Positions 1-12,200 of a stretch of DNA of 64,000 bases are shown piece by piece. A program made the position numbers and the translations under genes. Where the stretch lies: assembly GCA_907163375.1 (NCBI GenBank), contig CAJQUW010009227.1, forward strand, positions 1 through 64,000, in the 5' to 3' direction. Numbering within the stretch: position 1 is the first letter of the stretch; each line of letters starts with the position of its first letter. The notes beneath the pieces were generated by a model. The model did not search any database, had not been told where the DNA came from, and worked only from the letters and a program-made list of their open reading frames with translations. The DNA is from Prostheceraeus crozeri. Its lineage: Eukaryota > Platyhelminthes > Polycladida > Euryleptidae.

Positions 1-19
1 TTTTCAATTATCATTATCA

Positions 20-451
20 TTATTTATTATTATTCAATTCTAACATAATATCTAGAAATGGTACTCCTTTTTGTAATTTAAATAAAACATAAAGACATAA
101 TTGACCACAATAAGTAGTTCCTGGTTTTTGAATTTGAAATGTATTATAAATTCCATTTCCAAGTAATTTTTTAACTTCGTTTGTTGGAGGCAATCCATAA
201 GAGTCGAAATAGTAATTATCTCCATTTTTATTAGACGTACCTGCAGACCAATGTACTCCTTTTTGGTCTGTTGTGTGAAGATTTGTTATGAAAGTTATAG
301 TTATTGTTGGCTTATTTTTAATCAATTGTAATTCGTCTCTCATTAGGATATGGAAATTCTTTATTCCCAATTGATTTGCGATTTTCTTTAGATCAAAATT
401 CGTTGTTTTTTGTGTTCCATATAATTTTAAAAACTCATTTATGTTGCTCAT
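20..451 (-). CDS. Adenain-like cysteine protease part of Polinton-like fossil
   Basis: This 143-residue frame matches the adenovirus-type (C5) cysteine protease carried by Polintons. In that family the enzyme matures virion proteins. Visible motifs in family order are GVHWSA with the histidine (about residue 68), YYFDSYG with the acidic residue (about residue 82), and YCGQLCLYVLF with the nucleophile cysteine (about residue 115). The length is at the short end for the family. No other Polinton gene is adjacent inside the window. Assignment is by motif recall. A cellular SUMO-type protease is less likely because of the small size and the GVHW and FDSYG spacing. Confidence 0.7.
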   Translation of the reverse strand: MSNINEFLKLYGTQKTTNFDLKKIANQLGIKNFHILMRDELQLIKNKPTITITFITNLHTTDQKGVHWSAGTSNKNGDNYYFDSYGLPPTNEVKKLLGNGIYNTFQIQKPGTTYCGQLCLYVLFKLQKGVPFLDIMLELNNNK

Positions 452-488
452 TTTATAATAGAAAAATTTCTTATAGGGACCCCTAGAA

Positions 489-665
489 GTCAGAAGGGAG
501 GGGGTATTGATTTAAAACTGTTCTATAATGATAACTTTCCTTAATACTTAGTCAGAAGGGGTATTGATTTAAAACTGTTCCATAATGATGACTTTCCTTA
601 CTACTTTGTCAGAAGGGGGGTATTGATTTAAAACTGCTCTCTAATTATGACTTCCCTTATTACTT
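489..665. repeat. Three-unit tandem repeat, about 57-62 bp per unit
   Basis: Three consecutive units start at 489, 551 and 608. Each opens with GTCAGAAGGG, followed by a G-run of variable length, GTATTGATTTAAAACTG and a shared tail. Units differ by a few substitutions and by the G-run. The array lies just upstream of the protease start, between the two protease copies, so it probably belongs to the fossil element rather than to host DNA. Confidence 0.85.
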
Positions 666-745
666 ATTCGATTTTGAAATGATTTAATTTAATCTAAATT
701 AAAACGTTACATTGTTACATTTTATTAGTAGAGTTATTGTTTCGC

Positions 746-894
746 ACATCTTTTATCAATAGTAATTCATTTCTCATCAATATGTGAAAATTCTTTATTC
801 CAAATTGCTTAGCAATCTCATTTAAATCGAAATTTGATGTGGTTTGTTTGCTGTATATTTTTAGGAAGTCTCAAATGTTACTCATTTTAAAAGA
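746..894 (-). pseudogene. Second, partial fossil copy of the protease beginning
   Basis: This stretch is clearly related to the first third of the protease at 20-451, on the same strand and in the same order, including the segments that encode FHILMR and the start of the frame. Only this piece is recognisable; it is broken and diverged. With the array at 489-665 it suggests that this end of the element was duplicated before decay. Confidence 0.65.
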
Positions 895-1410
895 AATAAA
901 ATGTATTGTTTAACAATGTTCCATTTTATCTTTATGAACTCCCATTAAGAGGATATTGATTGTTTTATCTGTATTAAGACAATAGCAACATCTGTTACCA
1001 CATTTCTCAAACCGCATGATTGTTTTAGGGGATCATACGGGTTGTGCATTCATAACATGGCGTTAATAACGTAAAAGCAGTCTATTAATTCATTCTCTGC
1101 TTTGAGGGAATATTCTGTTGTTATAGCAATCATTCAATACAATATCGCAGTATCGATAGTCGAGACCGACTGTCGAACCAAAGCCAGAACTTTTCTGGTT
1201 TTGGTTTCCAATCTGGCTAGCGTTATGGCCGATGAAATGATTTACAATGCGGTGCAATTTCCCCATTGTCATTCAAGTACATTTAATCATACGCGTCATG
1301 CCATACCCGTATGTTGTCAAGCAAACTTCATTCACCTACAATGCCGCTTTGCTTAGATCACCATTCATAATTTTCACTTACTATTTAAACACACACACAA
1401 TTCATAAAAC

Positions 1411-1843
1411 GTGACACATTACAATCTTAGTTTAAATTTTATCATCACAATGGTTGGATCTACTGAAAGATCTGTTCGATTGGAGACAAAGCGGAGAAGA
1501 ATTCAGAAGTTAACAAGGGAAATCATACATCTGCAAGCACGAAGTAAAATATTCTTACACTTGGATATGAGAAGAATTTTTGAATATATCGGAGACTCGC
1601 ACATCAATTATACAATTGATAAGAAAATATTAAACTTAATTGAATAACGGCAGGCAGTAATATTTTCTTTAAATAGAACCTTATCACAAGAACGGGACGA
1701 ATAAATTATTGAACAAGCAACAATATCATCGAACAACGTCGATACAACAGGGCCGCCAACTTATGAACAAGTTATGAATCAAATTAACGAAGAACAAGCA
1801 GCGCAACAGCAAGCAGAGCAACAGTAAGCAGCGCAACAACATT
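1411..1843 (+). other. Small reading frame and glutamine-rich segment in fossil
   Basis: A 78-residue frame with a basic, helix-prone stretch rich in Arg, Lys and Ile is followed by a segment that would encode PPTYEQVMNQ and then Gln/Ala/Glu-rich sequence. A PPxY motif is known from virus-like structural proteins as a binding site for WW-domain proteins, but a chance match is possible. I do not recognise the protein. The position inside the Polinton-like stretch is the only context. It appears broken. Confidence 0.25.
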
Positions 1844-2142
1844 AAGTGAAAGTGTTAATGTTATTAGTTAGTACTAGTAAACATCCTTCATCGCTTGTTC
1901 ATAACATTATTTCTTTTCATATACCTAACTCTATCTTTATGTTTTTCAATGTTCATTAAAGTAGAACTACGTTCATATGATAACGAAGGATATAGTCTTG
2001 TGGTTTCTTCCATTTCTGAAGTTCCTTCCACTTTTGTTTCATCCACTTTTGTTTCTTCCATTTTTTAAAGAAATATTTTTTTAAATATATTTTGTTTTTT
2101 TTGATTATTATTTAGATTGATATATATTTCTTTATTTTTTTT

Positions 2143-2486
2143 ATAAAAGAGTCCGGAGGTTATATATTTCATTTTTACATATTATATATTTATTTTTATT
2201 TTTTATAAAAGAGTCCGGAGGTTATATATTTCATTTTTATATATTATATTTTTATTATTTTTGGTACTTTTTTTAAATGGACTAAATTCATCAATTTAAG
2301 TCTTAAAAAACCTAAAAAAGAATAAATTTATGAATTTATGTCGTTTTTTTAAAAGTGAAAAAATGAAATTGAATCTTTTTGAAAATGGTGTAAATTCACC
2401 AATTTAGGTCTTAAAAACCTGAAAAAGTGACTAAATTCATCAATTTAGGACGTTTTTTTAAAAGTGAAAAAAATTGAAAAAGTGGT
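2143..2486. repeat. AT-rich tandem and near-tandem repeats
   Basis: Two units of 62 bp begin at 2143 and 2205 with ATAAAAGAGTCCGGAGG. After them come two or three looser units built on AAATTCATCAATTTA, CTTAAAAA-CCT and GTTTTTTTAAAAGTG up to about 2486. They probably form the sub-terminal part of the element to the left. Confidence 0.7.
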
Positions 2487-2490
2487 GCCC

Positions 2491-5400
2491 TGGAACGGTC
2501 ATATATACATTACTTATGGTGGCTGCTTTTAGTGCATCGTTAAAGCTCAAAGACTTTCTGCATTTCCATTTACATTCCGAAATTGATTCGTGTTCATCTA
2601 AAATATCTATTTATGTGTTATTCACGCACAAATGACGGAGGCAAGCATTATGACCGCAAAGATGTGAAATACACGAAATATTTTAACAAATTACACACCA
2701 AATTGAACTTCCATGAGCTCTCACGGTGCGATATTCTCAGGGCCAACGTGAAACACGTGAATAGTGAATAACTACATAATCTTCTACATGTAAATTGAAC
2801 TATGCAGAGCTCTAATCAGTATTTAAAACTTCGCAGATATATCAATGTTTTCACAGGAGGTTCAATTCAAAATACCAATTTTTATGACTTAATCAATGTA
2901 AATATAGCATGAAAAGAAAGATCAAGATATGTGTCATTGGCCAATGGTCGATCCAAAACAGGTATTGAAGAATAACTTTTCATTGTCAAACGGGCTGTAA
3001 AATACTCTACTTGTAATTGCTTCAGTGACAGTCACAGAAGTAGTGATCAAAGCTCCAATCAAAGTTCAGAAGACAGGTGGAACTTATAGATAATATCAGC
3101 AAGAATGTAGTGGGTGGTCATTTTCAGCAATTTGCTGGAACTTCGCGGTTTCTTTCAGAAATTTAAATGTAAAACTTCTGTCTGTCCTAAAATATGTCCC
3201 ATCCCAAATGTGCGCATAGAGTGTGGTCCAAAACTAAAGCGTCTAAAGTATGAAGTACATGTAACTTCCATTTAATTAAATTCCTAAATTCAACGGCACA
3301 TGCCAATAACTACACGTTGGAAAATGCGACTTTTAAGAACAGTGCATCTAAGATTCATGCGCGTCTCATCTGGTTTAAAATCGCTTTAATGATTGCTTGA
3401 GGAATTTATCGCTGTCCATGGCTCAAAGTCAGCGTATATTTCTCTGTTGCTTTCTGTTTCAACATAAAAGTACAATCAAATGCATTTTCGTCCCTAAGAA
3501 GCGAAATTCTGAATCATTTATAAATCCTGCAACAGAATAATTAATCTAACACATTCATTTGTCCACCTTATGCAACAGAGCAATGCAATTTTATTCCCGT
3601 TTGTTGTGACGTAAGCCCTCATGATTAGGATATCTAGAAATTTAACTTTCCCTAACAATTCTATAGTACATTCATTGGCCATGTTCTTGAGATATTGTGC
3701 AATCAAGTACCTCTTGTATGATTGTATACTGGTAATACAGGAGAACGATCTAATTACTGATTCATTGTAGTAGCAGCGACAACTGGCCGTTTGGCAATTT
3801 TTAGAAATCGTAATAGACGGATGAGAAAAAAATGCAAAATCTGATTCGCTCTGTGGTTGGTTTCTGTTAATGTTTTAATTGATTATATTTAATCTCCTGA
3901 TACAATTCTTGATAAAAACAATTTCGTTTTTAAATTCTAAAACTGTATGATGCCGTGCATTTTGTCTCCTTTGCCTAAGTTGCTCAGGAAGCTTTATGAT
4001 AAAATTGTTTTATAAGCAATTGCATGACATTTAATCTACTACATTTTCTTGAGCAAAGCTCGCTGATCATATGATTATTTCTTTGCGATTTCAGTGCTAA
4101 TTCTAATTAAAGGCGGTTAATGTGGAAAAGTAAGTTTCTTCACCAGATAAGTGCTTGCACAAATCGATACAAGTTTACAAGTTGGTAGCTTTCTGAAAAT
4201 AACACAAGCATTGGTCGCTTTAGGCGTAAATGACAAGCTAGCCAACAGGATATTCAGCCTGTTTTTCTTTTTTAGTCGCCAAAGAAGATCATGACTATGA
4301 TACGTGAGATGCACAGAATTAAACGGAGATTATTAACCTACTTCATCATTAGCGAACAACAGCTACATGCACAGAGATGGATTCGACTGTCGCGGTTGCT
4401 CTAGAGGTGACGTGATTCTATCTCAGCCATTGTATACAATGGTAGAGAGAGGTGGTAAGATATGTCTGTCTTTGGCTATCGTGATTGGCCAAGCGCGCGC
4501 AATGCGTAAGGAAAGTTGTATTAGGGGACACTCGATCTATTGTTTTTACATTGAAGTCTGAACATTTGCCAACTTGACAATACATACCTTTGATTCAATG
4601 TTTCTCCGTGATAGATTCGTCAAATGGAAATATTATTCACTTCGTTCGACTCCTCACGATCTAAATTTGCTGACTGTGTACGTTCAATGCGGTGTGAATG
4701 ATCTAGTTTGTCAGAATCCAGACTTGAAACTGCATTACGTTCAATGAGAAATGGATCTTTTTGCCCCACGGTACTACTTCTAAGCGAGACCATCGGTATT
4801 GAAAAATGTCATCTCTATTACAAACAACGCAGACAAAGCCATCTCTGTGGCTTCATGACACATGTCAGGCGATGCAACAGACCGTGGCTGACGTCATATA
4901 ATCAAAACGACTTCATAGATTTTCTTAGACCATACATTGAAAATGTCACTTTTTGGAAATACATTGACAGCATGGAAGCCATTGGACAATTTAGTAGCCG
5001 CGGATAATATCTGAAGAAACATGATATTTAAAACATTTTCAAATACCGGGATGATCAAGCAATTTAGATGATTGCATCTCTGACTTGCAACAACTGAATT
5101 TATTTAATGAAGAGAATCATTAATAGATCTTATTAACGGAATAGCTCTCATGATTTTTATGATACTTCGACGAAATAGTTACACAAATACATTAACCTGT
5201 TTTAAATGTGAAGAAGTAGTTTTTGCTTTGGTTTGTATATTCTTGGTCTTTGATTGAAGTCCTCCGGACATAATAAAATGTACTGAAATCTGAATGAAGA
5301 ATTGCAGTAAGAGCATGTTGCCGATATATTGAGTCTACAGAAATGCTACATAAAATGTGAAAAATTTCTAACTGACACTTGTAAACACTATATGAAGAAT

Positions 5401-5552
5401 ATTGGCCGTCTGTTTGTGCAAATTCGATAAATTCCAACTTAATTCAGCACGAAATCGGTCAACTAAGTAAGTTCAAATCATGAATAACATTTCGAATGTA
5501 CAACTGATAGGCCGGTATCTGCTGTTCTTGAATCAGACAAATTGGTAATGTA
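2491..5552. other. Non-coding stretch, no gene recognised
   Basis: AT-rich DNA. The longest frames (99 residues at 4708-5007, 64 at 4367-4561, both plus strand) show no known motif. A somewhat GC-richer patch at 4380-4530 has an inverted CCAAT-like GATTGGCC next to GCGCGCGC and a short palindrome around CATTGTATACAATG; it could be a promoter remnant, but nothing downstream supports a gene. Confidence 0.4.
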
Positions 5553-5560
5553 CTTGAAAC

Positions 5561-6536
5561 TAGAGTTGGGTATTCGAAGGAATTTGATATTCGAATATTC
5601 GATTCGAAAAAAATCTATTATTCGAATAGTATTCGAAATTTTATTCATGGTGCATACATAACACATTTGATGGCCCATATTGTTTTATCCGCTAAATTTA
5701 ATCTGACAGAAGCAAAGTTATTGATTTTTTAAAATTTAAAAGAGAAATTTGTTTATTAAATAAATATGTTAAATCATCATAACTAAAAACTAAAACTATA
5801 ACTTAATGTATTTTCAAAATGATATAAAATGTTCAACAAGAATATAACAAATATTCATGATTCAAAACAAGATTCTACAAGTTTTTATTAAGAAAATGCA
5901 ACTTGCGAACCATTTCTGGAGATAGACACGCCCGCTTCGGCTCCACGATTATCCCTGCTGTCGAAAACGCTCTTTCACAAGCCACTAGTCGCAGGCACAC
6001 ATAAATAAAATTTGGCTGCAAGTGCAACACGTGGATATTGTTCGGTTTTCGTTTTCTACCATAGCAATGGATCAGACTTTACATTTAGCGATTCTTCGGC
6101 GATGTAATTTCTCCATTCCTGCTCAAATGTAGGGGCTGCCTTCCCTGGTTTTGAATTTGCTTGAACACTGGCACCATATACAGCCATCACAGTTAAATCC
6201 TCGCGTCGTAATTTTGCGACGGGTTCGACCTCCATTTGATCTGTGCATGTTACATCCTCTCTTTCATATTGCCGCTCTTTCACCATTTCTTCGATTGCCT
6301 TCCTGGCAGTTCTATAGGCTTTCCGTCTTGAGTCAATATTCAAGAACGAAAGATCTTTGAACCGAGGATCTAATGTTGTCACTATCTGTTGTTGTTATGT
6401 CATTCTAGGCTTTGCTGAAATATGTATTCGGGAATATTATGATATTGATAGGTATTCGAAATAGTCGAATAGTGATTTTAGAATTCGAATTGTTCGAATT
6501 TCAAGATGTTCGAACGAATATTCGAACCCAGCCCTA
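5561..6536. mobile_element. Internally deleted hAT element, 976 bp
   Basis: The ends are TAGAGTTGGGTATTCGAA on the left and, read inward from the right, TAGGGCTGGGTTCGAATATT. An 8-bp target duplication CTTGAAAC flanks it exactly (5553-5560 and 6537-6544). TAGNG ends and 8-bp duplications are typical of hAT transposons. The sub-terminal DNA is packed with TTCGAA and ATTCG motifs on both sides, as expected for transposase binding sites. Inside is only the C-terminal part of a transposase on the minus strand, so this is a deletion derivative that would need a partner in trans. Confidence 0.9.
5890..6385 (-). pseudogene. hAT transposase C-terminal remnant
   Basis: An open stretch of 108 residues (6056-6382) starts with TTLDPRFKDLSFL, the conserved segment before the hAT dimerisation domain, and ends with SDPLLW, matching the family's DPLxWW. 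Beyond its stop, in another frame at 5953-5976, the hallmark ERAFSTAG of the dimerisation domain is readable. The N-terminal BED finger and the catalytic region are absent, and at least one frameshift separates the two parts, so it cannot make active transposase. It resembles the ZBED-like branch of hAT, without a firm subfamily. Confidence 0.85.
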
Positions 6537-6544
6537 CTTGAAAC

Positions 6545-7381
6545 TGATTATCATCACTAAGATAGAGAAATTGAATCCCACCCATCGAAAATTGAATTTC
6601 GAAAATCCATTTCAACCTTAATTGATGAAAGGAATATATTAAAAAAGGTTGCTAAATATTTAATCATTGAAAACGATTGCTTAGTTTTGCCGCCTTTTGT
6701 AGGATTCCAACTGTTTAGCTTATCAAAGAATGATATGAACATTACTAATAAAATTTACAATATCAGCAATTATTATATATACAACTCATGAATGTAAATT
6801 TGCGAGAAATTACATTTACATGCACACAAACATTGAATGTGTTTTTAAGTGATTGCAGCTTACATTAAAAAGGCAAAATTAGTTGCATGAAGATCATACA
6901 CATGATAATTTCCGGAAATCAATAAATGTCTATTTTACTGGGGTTTGATGACTTGGAAACATACCAATTTCTGCAGTTGATTTGATATCAGACTATTTTA
7001 TATTAGTCATTGAATTTAAGCTTACGCACACTTTCGTGCCATATTCAGTGCGATATTAGTGGCAGAAGAATTGCGGCCACTCCAGACCATGTAGCAGTTT
7101 TCAGAATCCTCATATTATACCAACGAAGCAAATATTTTGTCTTCTTCACAAATCATCGATCGCAAGCCCAGGCAGAGGATAGAGTGCAAGGTGATCAAAG
7201 AAATTAATGAACCTTCGCATGCAAAGACAAAAGTATGGAAAAGATAAATGCCTCTCTAAAACAAAATTTAGTCACGCCTGACATATTCATGCGCATTTTC
7301 GCTAGCTATCTGTGTAGATACAAATTCGCTTTGTCAGTTTTTTCCAAATAAATTTCATTTTCATGTTGTACAAAGCGATTA
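6545..7381. other. Non-coding stretch, no gene recognised
   Basis: AT-rich DNA between the small hAT element and the retroelement relic. Only short chance frames are seen. Confidence 0.4.
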
Positions 7382-7886
7382 TCAGTGCATGAAAGTATTT
7401 CTTTTTTTAGAAAAAAAGTGAATGTGACAGACACCTTTTATACCTCCGTCAATTATCGGATCGATTGTAGGGGAACGCCGTAGCCATATGGTGTTGTTTC
7501 CCGTTTGTAGACAACAGCTCAGGCGTTGAAATAAATAGTGGTTGACGGTAGATGGACCGCTCCCATTCCGAAGGGTAGATTGACAAACCAGCTGTTGAAG
7601 GTTTTGGTAGCCTTCTGCGCACATTCTCCCACGGCTTTAATGGGCCAGGGGAATGAAGGCAATGCCCATTTCCATGCAATCCTCCTCGTGAGACCGAATA
7701 TTTCTGTCTTTTGCAACAGTCAAAGCATAGACATGAGCATGGGTCTCATCGCTTAGCGTCAGCTTCTGGAGGGAGGAAGTCCCGGTGACATCGATCGCCG
7801 TTGGGAATCCATTTGTCCAGGAGGGGATATACACATCAGCAGACCGAGAAAGGGTACCAGGTAACTTCTGCGTGGAGTGCTAGAGC
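7382..7886 (-). pseudogene. Relic of RT-associated ORF, C-terminal piece
   Basis: Minus-strand frames here read YIPSWTNGFPTAIDVTGTSS, followed by a segment with CMEMGIAFIPLAH. This matches the tail of a protein family common in marine invertebrate genomes, in which a reverse transcriptase region is followed by a block of the form RPxDVxxPxW..G.p.a.DVT...GW.fiPLa. The spaced acidic residues recall a PD-(D/E)XK nuclease, but that is my inference. The relic is broken in several places and continues at 15834-15902 and beyond 19377, separated by later insertions. The exact retroelement class is uncertain. Confidence 0.55.
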
Positions 7887-8806
7887 CAGAGTTGGAAAAG
7901 TCGGAATTGGAATTAATTCCGATCCGGAATTAATTCCATTTTTCGTCGGAATTGGAATTGACGATATTAAAATCTACTGGCATTGGAATTGACCTTGTTA
8001 AACCTCAATTCCATTTTTTCGATAGACCTGTGATAAATCTATTTGTACAAAAATTGAAATCACAGTACTCGGCCGTTGTGTTAACTGCAGAGATTAGAGA
8101 GGGATAGATCGACAGAGGTAGCTTTATTCTATTGTTGAATAACGGGTGTTTTTTATGACTTCGATGGGCCTACAGCCCCGGACAATGTTATTTCAGCGAT
8201 TAAGCAGGCCATGAAAAGACAATCATCTTTGTTCAATCTGTTATTTAGTTATTTATCAAGTAAGATAATTAATCAAAATAAAACAATTGTTGAATTTAGT
8301 TTTAGATAGGACAAGCAAAAAAAATTGGAAATTAACTTAATTGTTGTTAATTGTACACACGAAAAACAGTTGGTTTGGAAAGAGGATAATTAACGCTGCA
8401 TTAAAGGGCAGCAACCCTGTCAGTTCAAATCATGATATAGACAGTGTCAGCAAATTATTCTAATAATTAATTATTCAATTACATGAACTATTATTCAACT
8501 TCCAATCACAACAATTAATAATATTAATTTTTGAGACTATAGTTATATAAATACGATACGCAAAGATAAAAGAAAAACTTTACACTTGCAGTTCACTTCT
8601 TAATGTTGAATTCACTTCAATTCGATCGGACTCCCTTAAACCAAAATAATATCATAAATATCAGTGTCACTTATACCGTCAATCTTCAATAGCGCTCGCT
8701 GATGTGCTGCCGTATGTGCTGCTGTGTTGCTGTTCGCTGGCTGGCAGTGGTTGTTGTTACTTCTGTAGTTATGTGACACCGCGAGAGCCCGGAGTTCTTC
8801 TAGCAG

Positions 8807-9042
8807 TGTAATGATACTGACGCAATTCAATAGAAAACAAATCCAAAGTTTTTGATTCCTTTATGGTCAGATCACAACATTGATGGACAAGTACAAAATT
8901 TGAAGTAAATGTCAAAAGTTACCACAGCACTAAGAAAGATATCTTGAGCATATAGCATGATACAAGACAAGTGAGTGTTGAGATATCAAACCATCGAGAA
9001 CATAGTTATCACAACATATAAGAAAACATAGTTTTCATAACA
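8807..9042 (-). repeat. 3' LTR of BEL/Pao element
   Basis: This 236-bp repeat begins TGTAATGATACTG and ends TTCATAACA on the plus strand, and has an identical-looking copy at 14826-15061. The element reads on the minus strand, so this is its 3' LTR. The adjacent purine-rich GTTGGGGAG (minus strand, 9043-9051) is placed as a polypurine tract. Confidence 0.95.
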
Positions 9043-9274
9043 CTCCCCAACAGAAGCGAATTGTACTGTTCCTATGCGATATTCGTAACAACAATGTTGA
9101 ATGCACATTGCTCGCCGAAATCATTCTTTAACACCATTTTAGGGGAAGGTAAAAGCAGTGTAACCATTTCAAGTTCATAACGTTTGGTCACACTTATGGA
9201 AAGATGAGCACTCTAAAACTGATATAGATGCTTTTGCAACACATAAATTCATCAACTAACAACAGACAAATTTA

Positions 9275-12200
9275 TCAAATAATCTCCAGATTATGTACAA
9301 GTCTAGTTGGCCGCCTCAACTCCTTTCCGTTACAAAAGAGAGTGACACTTCTAGCAATCTTGTCACGCCCGTAGTGAAGCTGCAAAATTTTTGCCATTGG
9401 CCAGAAGTCACGCTTTGTACCCTCATCTAGTAGAACAATGTCTCCTATACTCAGGTTATGACTTCGAATTTTGAGGGGTGATTTGTTCTCTACCAGCGAA
9501 ACCAGATACTCAGTTTTCCAGCGTCTCCAAAATGCATTGAACACTCTTTTGGTGTCCTTGAAGGTAGTCAATGCGCTGGCTCTATTCAAAACTTCACTAG
9601 ATTGACTTGCTGTGATTCCTTCTTTTGGAAGTAAAAAATTCATTGGTGTCAATGGCAGAGTTTCGTCCTCTTGACAATAGTATGTTATTGGCCTGCGATT
9701 AATCAACTCTTCAATTTGACAAACAATGGTGTGAAAGTCGTTTGGACTGGTCAACCCTTTCTTTAATGCGAATCGTAGGGAGTCCTTGACACTTCGTATA
9801 AGACGTTCCCACACGCCACCAGTCCATGGAGCCTTTGGAGTATTGAATTTCCAGTCAATCCGAAACTGCAAAGAAGTCATAGAAGCAGCCTTCTGAAATG
9901 TTTTTGCGTTATCAGAAGTAACGCTTGATGGAATTCCTCTACGAGCAATAAATCGAATGAATGCCTTCATGAAGCCTTCAGCGTCTAAACTTTCAGCAAC
10001 TTCCATATGGATCGCTCGAATTTTCAAACACGTGATTAGGAGAACATAAAACTTCTTCTTTCCTGTAAACAGAATGATCGGTCCAAAATAATCCAGGCCT
10101 ATGGATTCGAAAGGTCGCATTGATGCATCAGAAACTCGATCTCGTGGTAAGGCTGCGAATCTTTCCATGTGCGGCTTAGTACGATAGCGTTTGCATTTGA
10201 CGCAGTTGTTGATAACTCTTTTAATGATTCTTCGAGCTTTTATTATCCAAAATCTTTTACGAATATCCACAAGAATGATCGAGAGTTTAGCATGAAACAA
10301 TTGCGAATGACGATGTTGAATTAACAATTCTGTGTAATGACAATCATCAAGAATGATTGGATGCTTTGTGTCGTAAATAAGATCGGCTTGCGACAATCTT
10401 CCCTTTGCTCTCAAGATCATGTCATCATCCAAAAATGGCTCGAGATTATGGAGCTTGGAGCTCTTGGAGATTTCCCTATCACTGATCAAATTTTGATAAT
10501 CATCTGAAAATGATTTTCTTTGACAAAGCTTGATGACCTCGTTATCTGCTTTCAGAATTTCATCTCTAGAGAAGAATAGACTGCTTCCGTTTTCACCTTT
10601 GCATCGAGAAATGAAATGCATAATATAGCATACAGTTCTGAGCAATCGTTGCATTTGAGAGAATCTTGATATATCAATGAAATCTTCTTGTACGATCGCT
10701 GGAAGCACTGGACATTCGATGTCCTCGTACTCCTCCTGTTCAACATGTGTTGCAGTTGATAAGCAAAGAACGTCATCGGGATTGTGAATTTCAGTAGGAC
10801 CATTCCACCATAAATCTGAATTCAGCCATTTACAAGTGGGCATAGCTTTTGTCGTATAATCAGCTGGGTTTTGAGTCGTTGGAATGTAGCGCCAATTGCT
10901 TGCTGGAATCAAATTTTGTATCTCAAGTATCCGGTTCTTCACGAAAACAGGCTGTGTTCTTTCCTGGCTTCCTGTTATCCAATAAAGACACACCTTCGAA
11001 TCAGACCAAGCGTACATTTTCGCCACTGTGATATTTGTGAGCTCCTGCTTCATTTGTGTCAAAATCCTTGCAGTTATCAACGCAGCCATTAATTCTAGTT
11101 TAGGGATTGATAAATCATTTTTCGGACATAGTCGTGTTTTCGATACAATTAAGTTGCTTATTGCAGAGCTAGAATTTGGTGTTTTCAGGTAAACAACTGT
11201 GCCATATGCCTTCGCTGAGGCATCTCCAAAACCATGCAATTCAACATAATCGAATTCTGCTTTCAACCCTAAACAGCGAGGAATCCGTAGATTCGCAACT
11301 TTCTGAAGCTCTGTGTTTAACGAGTTTATCTTACTCATTATGGCTGTGGGGAGTTTGCTATCCCAATCAAGCTTTAAATCCCAAATATCTTTCAATATCA
11401 ATTTGTACTGCAAAGTAATGGGCGATATCAATCCCAACGGATCAAAAATTTCGCCTAAGAAACTTGCGAATTGACGTTTGGTTTCCAACTTCAAGTGCTC
11501 AGTGTTCAAGCTGATTGAAACATGATCCTCTTTGTAGTTCCACTTGATTCCAAGAACTTTGACAGTGTCATTGTTTTCTTCAAATTCAACGATTTCGTTC
11601 GAATTGGACCTCCACTTATGCAATTTCATGGACATAGCATCGAAAATTATAATCAAATCTCCTTTCAGCTTGATCAGATTATGTGGTGAAGAGGCTGATA
11701 GCACCAAATCATCGACATAAATGTTGCCTTGCACTGCTTCAATGGTTGTTCTGTGAGATTCTTCGTATTTCCGTAAATGATGAGCTATAGTGGAATTTAG
11801 CAAAAAGGGCGATGCTCGAAATCCGAAAGGTACTCGAGTAAAGCGAATTGTGGTTTCTTTTGTTTTCGGCCATTCATTACCCAGTTTCTCCTCAAACCAA
11901 AGAAACCTGGTATATTCTCGATCATCTTCGAATAATGAAATCTGCAAGAAGGCACGTTGAATATCTCCAATCATCGCGAATTCATACAGTCTGAATCTCG
12001 TCAGCACACCGAGAGCGTTTGGTAAAAGATTTGGCCCTGCGTACATGCAATCGTTCACAGAGGTCTTGCTGTCATCTTCTGCCGAAGCATCGAAAACTAT
12101 GCGCAATTTGGATGAGATTTTCTCCTCCCGAATGACAGCATGATGTGGAATATACCTATGATCATCATTTTTGAAAGGCTCGTCAACTTTTTCAATGACT

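Larger units (their letters stand above)
1..2490. mobile_element. Broken Polinton/Maverick-like fossil, cut by window start
   Basis: The stretch holds an adenovirus-type protease part on the minus strand, a second partial copy of its beginning, a tandem array, a small plus-strand reading frame and AT-rich tandem repeats. Polintons are large virus-like DNA elements that carry such a protease together with capsid, ATPase, integrase and polymerase genes; none of those other parts is visible here. The element continues past the left edge. The right limit near 2490 is where the repeats stop; no terminal inverted repeat was recognised. It is fragmentary and broken. A non-Polinton element carrying the same protease is possible. 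Confidence 0.5.

Noticed and set aside
4708-5007. 99-residue plus-strand frame
   Set aside because: Residues such as the spaced Cys/His pairs do not form a recognisable finger, and neighbouring frames give no continuation.
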